From Porticoccus sp041592135 (GTDB lineage: Bacteria > Pseudomonadota > Gammaproteobacteria > Pseudomonadales > Porticoccaceae), in assembly GCA_041592135.1 (NCBI GenBank), contig JBFHQR010000055.1: DNA of 12,808 nucleotides; one strand, written 5' to 3'. The translations under genes were made by a program, and so were the position numbers. The notes below the pieces were generated by a model. The model was not told the DNA's origin. It worked only from the letters and a program-made list of their open reading frames with translations, and searched no databases. This document shows, piece after piece, positions 7,054-12,808 of the stretch (position 1 is the first letter of the stretch; the number at the start of each line of letters is the position of its first letter).

Positions 7054-7059
7054 CATAAT
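7054..7059 (+). promoter_or_regulatory. Possible -10 of the DUF2062 gene in the 170-bp divergent gap
   Basis: CATAAT lies 33 bases before the DUF2062 start codon. The matching -35 position (7031-7036, TGGAGT) is poor. The gap from 6922 to 7091 must hold promoters for both the FMN gene and the DUF2062 gene, yet nothing else in it stands out. Confidence 0.25.
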
Positions 7060-7091
7060 CGCCGCCTCAATTGCTGCTGACTGGCGATGTT

Positions 7092-7622
7092 ATGCCCAGA
7101 AAGACCCTGCGCCGGTTTTTGCCAGACCCGCACAAAACGGTTCAACTGCGCCCCATCCGCTGGATGGGTCCGCTGTTGCGCGATCCCAACCTGTTCCATA
7201 TCAACCGCTATTCCATTGCCTCTTCGTTTTTGATCGGCCTGTTCTGCGCTTACCTGCCCCTGCCCGGTCAAACATTTATCGCCGCACTGCTGGCCCTGAT
7301 TTTTCGCACCAATCTGCCCGTGGCAGTGGGCCTGATCTGGGTCAGCAATCCCCTCACCATTCCCCCCATGTTCCTGTTTGCCTACAGCGTCGGCATCTGG
7401 CTGCTGGGCCACCCGGAAACCCACTTTGCCATTGAACTCAGCTGGGACTGGGCGGCGGCCCAGGGCAGTTCCATCTGGCTGCCCCTACTCACCGGCTCGC
7501 TGCTCTGCGGACTGGTCAGCGGTGCACTGGGCTATCTGACGGTGCTGTTTCTGTGGCGCTGGAAGGTGATCAAGAATTGGGAGCGCCGCAAGGCTCGCCA
7601 GGGTCGGCCACAGCAGCCCTGA
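7092..7622 (+). CDS. DUF2062 domain-containing inner membrane protein
   Basis: A 176-residue integral membrane protein of the DUF2062 family. After a basic N-terminus (MPRKTLRRFLPDP) there are hydrophobic segments at about 42-71, 75-106 and 127-155, with the family's conserved YLPLPGQTFIA (54-64) and VSNPLTIPPMF (84-94). The tail (156-176) is basic and should be cytoplasmic. The family has no agreed function. An in-frame TTG at 7071 would add seven residues, but the ATG at 7092 gives the usual MPRK-type start; neither has a clear ribosome binding site. It is convergent with lolE, 20 bp away, with no visible terminator between. As I recall, a DUF2062 gene beside lolCDE is common in gammaproteobacteria, which may hint at an envelope role. 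Confidence 0.9.
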   Translation: MPRKTLRRFLPDPHKTVQLRPIRWMGPLLRDPNLFHINRYSIASSFLIGLFCAYLPLPGQTFIAALLALIFRTNLPVAVGLIWVSNPLTIPPMFLFAYSVGIWLLGHPETHFAIELSWDWAAAQGSSIWLPLLTGSLLCGLVSGALGYLTVLFLWRWKVIKNWERRKARQGRPQQP

Positions 7623-7642
7623 TTGGGCGCGATCAAAATTCC

Positions 7643-8881
7643 CTACTCGTAGCGAAGCACTTCGGCGGGGCGGGTGTTGGCGGCGCGAAAGGCCGGGTAC
7701 AGGGTGGCCAGAAAATTCAATCCCAGAGCCACGGTCACAATCATGGCGACGTCGCCCCATGAAAGTGCCGACGGCAGGTAATCAATCGGGTAAATTTCCG
7801 AATTGAGCAGCTGGTGCCCTATCAATCCTTCCAGCCAGCGAGCAATGGCGGTGATATTGAGGGCACCGATCACCCCCAGCACCCCCCCCAGACCGGCGCC
7901 AAACACACCAATCAGAAACCCCTGCGCCAGGAAGGCGAGCACGATCTCCGCCCGGCTGGCACCCTGGGTTTTGAGAATGGCAATTTCGGCACGCTTGTCG
8001 ATCACCGTCATCATCAGCATGGAAATCACGTTGAACACCGCAATGGCGACGATCAGGAACACCAGCAGTGACACCAGGTTGCGCGACATTTTGATCGCCT
8101 GGAAAAGATTGCCGTGGGTTTGCAACCAGTCGGAAAAATGGAAACTTCCGGGCAGTGTGGCCAGCAATTCGAAGCCGGTCTGGCGGGCCTTGAAAAGATC
8201 TGCGACCCGCACCTGCATCCCCTGTGGCAATGCCCCGTTGCCCGCCAGTTGGGAAGCCTCACCCAGATTCACCAGCACCAACCCCTGATCCAGGGCGGTG
8301 TGGGTGGCGAAGGTGCCCAGCACAGTGAAGACCGCCACCGTCGGGGCCTGTTGCGCCACGCCCTCGCCGCTGTGGGAGGGCAGCAGCAGGGTGACCCGGT
8401 CGCCGGCACCCAGCGACAGCTTCTCTGCCACCACCGCGGCCAGCAGCAGACTGCGGGGCTGTTGCGCCAGTGCCGACAACAGATCGGCCGCGACGAACTG
8501 GCCAATAAAGGGTTCGCTCAGGGACGGTTCAATGCCCATCACTTCCACCGGCCGGGTTTTGCCCCGGCTCGCCAACATGCCCTCCAGACGGGTAAATGGC
8601 ATCACTGCGGTGACATTGTCATGCTGGGCAACCCGCTGGCGCAGTTGCGCTTCGCGCTCAATGCCGCTGCTGCTGAACAGCCGGATATGGGGCACCGCGC
8701 CGAGGATTCTGGACTCCATCTCCCGGTCAAAACCGTTCATGACGGAGGCCACCAGGATCAGCAGGGCGACACCGAGCACCAGCCCCAGCATGGCCAGCAG
8801 GGAAATAAACGACACCAGTCGATTGGCGCTACCGGAGGTAAAATTGCGCAGGGCCAGGTAGAGCGGCAGCGGTCGAAACAC
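7643..8881 (-). CDS. lolE: Lipoprotein-releasing system membrane subunit LolE
   Basis: A 412-residue FtsX/MacB-type permease with one N-terminal membrane helix (about 23-47), a large periplasmic domain (48-265) and three C-terminal helices (about 268-294, 315-340, 377-398). With LolC and LolD it extracts outer-membrane lipoproteins from the inner membrane. The call of LolE rather than LolC rests on the C-terminal IARWLEGLIGHQLL (346-359), close to the E. coli LolE sequence, on the lack of the LolA-binding hook seen in the other subunit, and on its last place in the operon. The start codon is GTG at 8881, six bases after the lolD stop; GGAG overlaps the lolD stop region nine bases upstream. 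Length equals that of known LolE (about 414). Confidence 0.92.
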   Translation of the reverse strand: MFRPLPLYLALRNFTSGSANRLVSFISLLAMLGLVLGVALLILVASVMNGFDREMESRILGAVPHIRLFSSSGIEREAQLRQRVAQHDNVTAVMPFTRLEGMLASRGKTRPVEVMGIEPSLSEPFIGQFVAADLLSALAQQPRSLLLAAVVAEKLSLGAGDRVTLLLPSHSGEGVAQQAPTVAVFTVLGTFATHTALDQGLVLVNLGEASQLAGNGALPQGMQVRVADLFKARQTGFELLATLPGSFHFSDWLQTHGNLFQAIKMSRNLVSLLVFLIVAIAVFNVISMLMMTVIDKRAEIAILKTQGASRAEIVLAFLAQGFLIGVFGAGLGGVLGVIGALNITAIARWLEGLIGHQLLNSEIYPIDYLPSALSWGDVAMIVTVALGLNFLATLYPAFRAANTRPAEVLRYE

Positions 8882-8887
8882 CAGGCC

Positions 8888-9601
8888 TCACTCCACTCGC
8901 TGTTTGATGCTGTCAGTGGTATCCAGCAGCTGGCCGTCACTCAGGGAGAGCACCCGGTCCATGCGCGCCGCGACCCGCGGGTCGTGGGTCACCACCACAA
9001 AACTGATGCCCAGTTCCCGGTTCAGGGATAACAGCAACTGCAACACGGTCTCAGCCGTCACCGGGTCGAGATTTCCGGTGGGCTCGTCCATCAGCACACA
9101 GGCTGGATTGGCCACCAGCGCCCGGGCAATCGCCACCCGCTGGCGCTCGCCACCGGACAACTCCGGGGGCTTGTGGTCGAGGCGGTGGGACAATCCCACT
9201 TTGCCGAGCACCTGGCTGGCCTGTTGCCGGGCTTCGGCAACCGATCGCTTGCCGATCAGCAGCGGCATGGCGACGTTTTCCAGTGCGCTGAACTCGCCCA
9301 GCAAATGGTGAAACTGGTAGACGAAACCGAGATGCTGGTTGCGCCAGCGGGCTCGCTGGGATTCCCCCAGTGGCGCCATATCCTGCCCCATCACCCAGAC
9401 GGTTCCCCGGTCGGGATCATCGAGCCCCCCCAGCAGGTTCAACAGGGTGGTTTTCCCCGAACCGGATGTGCCGACAATCGCCACCCGCTCGCCCCGGCGG
9501 ACATCCAGCCGCAGATTGTTGAGGACGTCCACGGTGGCGGAACCCTGCCGGTAATGCCTGGACAGGTCGCGGCACTGAATGACAAGCTGCTCAGTGGTCA
9601 T
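8888..9601 (-). CDS. lolD: Lipoprotein-releasing system ATP-binding protein LolD
   Basis: A 237-residue ABC ATPase that powers LolCDE at the cytoplasmic face of the inner membrane. Walker A is GTSGSGKTT (44-52), the Q-loop region is FVYQFHHLLGEFSALENV (93-110, with the YQFHHLL typical of LolD), the signature is LSGGERQR (148-155), Walker B is CVLMDEPTGNLD (168-179, Glu173 catalytic) and the switch histidine is His206. All catalytic residues are present. Its ATG (9601-9599) lies inside the end of lolC, an 11-bp overlap, and a GGAGG nine bases upstream sits within lolC codons, so lolC and lolD are translationally coupled. Placement between the two permease genes matches the E. coli lolCDE order. 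Confidence 0.96.
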   Translation of the reverse strand: MTTEQLVIQCRDLSRHYRQGSATVDVLNNLRLDVRRGERVAIVGTSGSGKTTLLNLLGGLDDPDRGTVWVMGQDMAPLGESQRARWRNQHLGFVYQFHHLLGEFSALENVAMPLLIGKRSVAEARQQASQVLGKVGLSHRLDHKPPELSGGERQRVAIARALVANPACVLMDEPTGNLDPVTAETVLQLLLSLNRELGISFVVVTHDPRVAARMDRVLSLSDGQLLDTTDSIKQRVE

Positions 9602-10835
9602 AGCGCAACGCCTCCGCGGGCAATACTTTTCCGGCGCGGGCTGCCGGATACAGGGTCGCCAGGACGCTGAGCACCAGGCCGAGCGCGCTGATCAGCGCCA
9701 CATCCTGCCACATCAGTCGGGAGGGCAACTCACTGATGAAATAGATGTCGGGATCAAATACCTGAAAACCGACAACGCGCTCCAGCCAGCCGACCAGGTC
9801 GCCAATGGTCAACGCCAACAGACAGCCCAGCAGTGCCCCGGTCAACACCCCGAACAGGCCCACGGCACCCCCCTGCACGGTAAAAATTCGCGACACCGTG
9901 TGGGATTCCGCCCCCAGGGTGCGCAGTACCGCGATGTCGCGGCGCTTATCCGCCACCATCAGGGTCAGGCTGGCAACAATATTGAACGCCGCCACGGCGA
10001 CGATCGCCGCCAACATCAACCCAACCACTTTTTTCTCCATCTCGATTGCCTGAAAAAGATTGCCCATCTCGCCGGTCCAGGTTTTGACCTGCGGCCCCTC
10101 GGGCAGGCTATTGCGCAACCGCCCGGCGACCGCATCAACCCGATAAGGATCGCTCACCCGCAACTGCACGCCGCTGACCCGATCGGCCATGCGGTAGAGC
10201 TTTTGAGCATCGCGGTAGTGCACGAAGGCCATACCGTTATCCACCTGGGCGCCCACCTGAAAGACGCCCAACACCCGGAAGCGCTTGTAGCGGGGGAAAA
10301 TGCCCGCCGGGGTGACATTCAGTTCCGGCAGTGACAGCACCACCTGATCACCCCTGATCACCCCCAGCGAGCGCGCCAACAGATTGCCCAGCACCACGCC
10401 GTATTCGCCCGCTTGCAACAGTGCCAGCTCACCAATAAGCATGTGTTCACCGATGGGGCTGACCGCTTTTTCCCACGCCGGATCAATACCGTGAATCATC
10501 ACACCCTGGCTGGCCGTATCCGATGACAGCAGGCCATAGCCCTCTATAAAGGGCGCAAACGCCTCGACCTCGGCATCGGCCAGCGCCCGATTGCCAAGCA
10601 CCTGCCAATCGCTGACGCCCTGTTCGTCTACGACCGTGATATGGGAGACCACATTGAGAATGCGCTGGCGGATTTCCCGGTCAAAGCCATTCATCACCGA
10701 CAGCACCAGAATCAGCGCCATCACCCCCAGCGCCATGGCAACAAAGGACAGCAGCGAGATAAAAGAAACAAAACCATTGCGCCGCTTGCTACGAATGTAG
10801 CGCAGGCCAATAAACAGTGGTAGGTTGGCATTCAT
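9591..10835 (-). CDS. lolC: Lipoprotein-releasing system membrane subunit LolC
   Basis: A 414-residue permease with membrane helices at about 23-48, 270-295, 318-344 and 377-397 and a periplasmic domain between the first two. The LolC assignment rests on the insertion LNVTPAGIFPRYKRFRV (172-188), which aligns with the E. coli LolC hook (FTPMGRIPSQR) that captures LolA, and on its first place in the operon. NLFQAIEMEKKVVGL (259-273) also matches LolC. The C-terminal half, with DIAVLRTLGA and DPDIYFISELPS, looks more like E. coli LolE. The open frame reaches 10940, but the ATG at 10835 gives the standard start MNANLPLFIGLRYIRS. The ribosome binding site there is weak. No strong promoter is seen upstream on this strand. 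Confidence 0.93.
   Translation of the reverse strand: MNANLPLFIGLRYIRSKRRNGFVSFISLLSFVAMALGVMALILVLSVMNGFDREIRQRILNVVSHITVVDEQGVSDWQVLGNRALADAEVEAFAPFIEGYGLLSSDTASQGVMIHGIDPAWEKAVSPIGEHMLIGELALLQAGEYGVVLGNLLARSLGVIRGDQVVLSLPELNVTPAGIFPRYKRFRVLGVFQVGAQVDNGMAFVHYRDAQKLYRMADRVSGVQLRVSDPYRVDAVAGRLRNSLPEGPQVKTWTGEMGNLFQAIEMEKKVVGLMLAAIVAVAAFNIVASLTLMVADKRRDIAVLRTLGAESHTVSRIFTVQGGAVGLFGVLTGALLGCLLALTIGDLVGWLERVVGFQVFDPDIYFISELPSRLMWQDVALISALGLVLSVLATLYPAARAGKVLPAEALRYDH
9611..9615 (-). promoter_or_regulatory. lolD ribosome binding site inside lolC
   Basis: GGAGG on the minus strand, nine bases before the lolD ATG and inside the last lolC codons (EALRYDH). It fixes the lolD start and makes coupling of lolC and lolD translation likely. 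Confidence 0.7.
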
Positions 10836-10925
10836 GGCTTGGCATTTAATCGGAATACCCTGGGGCAAACAAGCGACGATTCTGTGATTGACCGCCTGTT
10901 TATGCCCTCCCCCTGGATTTTGCAG

Positions 10926-10956
10926 TTGCACTTGCCACAATTCTGCTTACTATAAT
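10926..10956 (+). promoter_or_regulatory. Sigma70-type promoter of the small secreted protein gene
   Basis: A perfect TATAAT (10951-10956) is preceded by TTGCAC (10926-10931) at a 19-base spacing, slightly longer than ideal. Predicted transcription start is near 10963, giving a leader of about 55 bases to the ATG at 11018. This is the best promoter match in the window. Confidence 0.6.
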
Positions 10957-11017
10957 CAACAGTGATGCTGCAAACCTCGGATATGCCGGTTATTGTTGAG
11001 ATCAAGGAAATTAGACT

Positions 11018-11320
11018 ATGAAGACGCTTTTGCTACTGCCCCTTGTCGCCCTCCTCTCCCTGCCGCTGGCTGCGGAGCAGGTGGTGGTTCCGGTCGGGCA
11101 GCAGGCAGCCGAAAAGCAGGCCCTCCAGCGCCCCGCTCGTGGCATCAGCAAGGACAAAGTCAGGGAGCAGTTTGGCGAACCCCTCAGCATGCAGGGCGCG
11201 GTGGGGGAGCCGCCGATCTCGTCCTGGGAATACGCCGATTTCCTGGTGTATTTTGAGCACGACCTGGTACTTCACTCCGTGCTAAAACGCGCCGAGCAGC
11301 CGTCGGCAGAAACACCCTGA
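11018..11320 (+). CDS. Small secreted protein with BamE/SmpA-like repeat motif, function unknown
   Basis: A 100-residue protein. Residues 1-19 (MKTLLLLPLVALLSLPLAA) form a typical Sec signal peptide with likely cleavage after Ala19; there is no lipobox cysteine, so the mature protein should be soluble in the periplasm. The mature part has GISKDKVREQFGEP (42-55), SSWEYADFLVYFEH (68-81) and VLHSVLKR (84-91). The pattern G-x-x-x-x-x-V, GEP, W-x-Y, V-Y-F resembles the BamE/SmpA/OmlA type of small envelope domain; that is a pattern match only. AAGGA lies nine bases before the ATG, and a sigma70-type promoter and a terminator make it a single-gene unit. It sits between lolC and sthA; similar small proteins occur near sthA in relatives as far as I recall. 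Confidence 0.82.
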   Translation: MKTLLLLPLVALLSLPLAAEQVVVPVGQQAAEKQALQRPARGISKDKVREQFGEPLSMQGAVGEPPISSWEYADFLVYFEHDLVLHSVLKRAEQPSAETP

Positions 11321-11362
11321 GCCTCGGCTGAGCCGATCCCCAAAACTCCCGCCCCCCAAAAC

Positions 11363-11391
11363 AAAAGGCGCCAACTGCTGGCGCCTTTTTT
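11363..11391. terminator. Bidirectional rho-independent terminator
   Basis: The stem AAAAGGCGCCA / TGGCGCCTTTT (11363-11373 and 11379-11389) has a five-base loop (ACTGC) and six T residues (11386-11391). On the minus strand it also ends in TTTT, so it can stop both the small secreted protein gene and sthA, which converge on it. Confidence 0.92.
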
Positions 11392-11439
11392 ATTGCCGGA
11401 TCCAGTCAAGGCCCAGCGCTATCCGGCTCGACGCCGCTT

Positions 11440-12808
11440 TTAGATCACCAGTTTTCTCGACTCGCGGCACAGGCGATTGATGCCGTTGATGGCGGCGATG
11501 CGATAGGCCTCCGCCATGGTCGGGTAGTTGAAGGTGGTGCGGATGAAATACTCGATGCTATTGGCCTCGCCCGTCTGGTTCATGATGGCCTGGCCGATGT
11601 GAACAATTTCCGCCGCCTCGGCGCCGAAACAGTGAACGCCAAGCACTGCCAGGGTCTCCTGGTGGAACAGGATCTTCAACACGCCCACTTCCTCACCGGA
11701 GATGTGGGCCCGGGCAATATTCTTGAAATAGGCGCGGCCGATCTCGTAGGGCACCTGCTGTTCGGTCAGCTCCGATTCGGTCTTGCCGACATAGCTGATT
11801 TCCGGAATGGTGTAGATGCCGGTGGCCACATCCTCCACGTGGTATTCGCGGGCGGTACCACACATATGCGCGGCGGCAAAGCGCCCCTGGTCGTAAGCCG
11901 CGCCCGCCAGCGCCGGCCAGCCCACCACATCGCCGGCGGCATAGACGTGGGGAACGGTTGTCTGGTAGTGCTCATTGACTTCCAGTTGACCGCGCCCATC
12001 GGTTGCCAGGCCGAGCGCGTCCAGCCCCATGTTGCGAGTGTTACCGGAGCGACCGTTGCACCACAGCAGCGCCTCGGCGTGGATGCGCTTGCCGGATTTC
12101 AACTCCATGGTGATGCCGTTGTTGCGGGTTTCGATCTTGGCGTATTCCTCGTTGTTGCGCACCGTCACGTTGAGGTCCCGCAGGTGGTAGCTCAGGGCGT
12201 CAGAAATTTCATCGTCGAGGAATGACAGCAACCCGGAGCGGGTGTTGACCAGATCAACCCGCGTCTCCAGCCCGGTAAAGATGGATGCGTATTCACAACC
12301 GATGACGCCGGCACCGTAGATAATAATATTGCGCGGGGTGCGATTGAGCTTGAGGATCGAATCGCTGTCGAAAATACAGGGGTGGGAAAAGTCCACATCT
12401 TCCGGGTGATAGGGACTGGAGCCGGTGGCGATCAGGAAAAAACGGCTTTTGATGGTTTCCCGGGTATGATCGGGTTTGTTCAGGGCTATTTCGTGGCTGT
12501 CGATAAAACTGGCGCGGCCCACATGAAAGCGAATGCGGTTGCGGGAGTATTCGCGGGTGCGGCCGTCAACCTGCTTGCGAATCACCTCGTCCGCGGCCTG
12601 CATCAGCTCTGGAAACGAGAACCAGCGCGGTTCGCCCACGGCGCGAAACATCGGCATGGTATTGAACTGCACCATGCGGCGCACTGAATGACGCAGTGCC
12701 TTCGAGGGGATGGTGCCCAGGTGGGTACAGTTACCACCCACCTGCGGGCGCTCGTCGACCACCGCAACAGACCAGCCCTGCTTCACCGCCGACATGGCCG
12801 CGCCCTCA
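11440..12808 (-). CDS. sthA: Soluble pyridine nucleotide transhydrogenase (5' end off window)
   Basis: 455 residues are visible; the frame continues without a start past the right edge (first residues EGAAM, which follow the GPGG of the FAD-binding motif in known SthA). E. coli SthA has 466 residues, so about 15-20 are missing. This flavoprotein exchanges hydride between NADPH and NAD+ in the cytoplasm. Visible parts: GGNCTHLGTIPSKALR (24-39, numbering from the first visible residue), where the second redox cysteine of lipoamide dehydrogenases is Thr32, a hallmark of SthA; the NAD(P)-binding GAGVIGCEYASIF (165-177); FAD-contacting YAAGDVVGWPALAG (289-302); and the dimer-domain FNYPTMAEAYRIAA (426-439). 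The Met at 12795 is internal and should not be taken as the start. It is convergent with the small secreted protein gene across a shared terminator. Confidence 0.97.
   Translation of the reverse strand, partial: EGAAMSAVKQGWSVAVVDERPQVGGNCTHLGTIPSKALRHSVRRMVQFNTMPMFRAVGEPRWFSFPELMQAADEVIRKQVDGRTREYSRNRIRFHVGRASFIDSHEIALNKPDHTRETIKSRFFLIATGSSPYHPEDVDFSHPCIFDSDSILKLNRTPRNIIIYGAGVIGCEYASIFTGLETRVDLVNTRSGLLSFLDDEISDALSYHLRDLNVTVRNNEEYAKIETRNNGITMELKSGKRIHAEALLWCNGRSGNTRNMGLDALGLATDGRGQLEVNEHYQTTVPHVYAAGDVVGWPALAGAAYDQGRFAAAHMCGTAREYHVEDVATGIYTIPEISYVGKTESELTEQQVPYEIGRAYFKNIARAHISGEEVGVLKILFHQETLAVLGVHCFGAEAAEIVHIGQAIMNQTGEANSIEYFIRTTFNYPTMAEAYRIAAINGINRLCRESRKLVI

Noticed and set aside
8114..9031. 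Open frame (305 codons) on the plus strand across lolE and the end of lolD
   Set aside because: It spans the boundary of two confident genes on the other strand and has a Gln/His-rich, motif-free sequence.
10343..10362. Tandem 10-bp duplication (CCTGATCACC twice) within lolC
   Set aside because: It encodes the conserved LGVIRGDQV segment of LolC, and a copy-number change would shift the frame. It looks like a coincidence of codons rather than a functional repeat.
11324..11336. Palindrome TCGGCT-G-AGCCGA just after the small secreted protein gene
   Set aside because: The central gap is too short for a stable hairpin and no T-run follows. The strong terminator 30 bases further on explains the region better.
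11440..12795. sthA read as a complete gene starting at the Met at 12795
   Set aside because: The frame stays open to the window edge with EGAA before that Met, matching the interior of the FAD-binding motif of known SthA, so the true start lies outside.

Overview
The window reads as chromosomal DNA from a GC-rich gammaproteobacterium, probably an aerobic, possibly marine lineage. A distinct lolC-lolD-lolE operon, a soluble transhydrogenase (sthA), a short class III CobB sirtuin and an ArsS-type arsenosugar gene all fit that group. The association of sthA with lolCDE also resembles the Pseudomonas arrangement as I remember it. Coding density is very high, no non-coding gap exceeds about 200 bp, and I see no RNA genes, insertion sequences, CRISPR arrays or phage genes.

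Layout. (A) Positions 1-1846, minus strand: a tightly coupled three-gene set, arsS (radical SAM), then a TIGR04283-type family 2 glycosyltransferase, then a TIGR04282/DUF2064-type sugar nucleotidyltransferase-like protein that runs off the left edge. This looks like part of an arsenosugar (organoarsenical) pathway. (B) 1970-2683, plus strand: cobB, divergent from arsS. (C) 2680-6921, minus strand: three genes in one direction, a membrane-anchored FMN/Fe-S glutamate-synthase-like protein, a GCS2-family carboxylate-amine ligase and an AstE/aspartoacylase-type metallo-deacylase. All three belong to families that make or break bonds around glutamate-like amino acids, so they may form an uncharacterised metabolic module. 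This is the most interesting region. (D) 7092-7622, plus strand: a small DUF2062 membrane protein. (E) 7643-10835, minus strand: lolC-lolD-lolE, the inner-membrane ABC machine that releases lipoproteins to LolA. (F) 11018-11320, plus strand: a small secreted protein with a BamE-like look, with a good promoter and followed by a bidirectional terminator. (G) 11440-12808, minus strand: sthA, whose first 15-20 or so residues lie beyond the right edge.

Starts were moved from the longest open frame for the FMN protein (6921), the DUF2062 protein (7092) and lolC (10835). sthA has no start in the window: the Met at 12795 is internal. Functions of region C and of the small secreted protein are inferences from family membership; the lol, cobB, sthA and arsS assignments rest on clear motifs.
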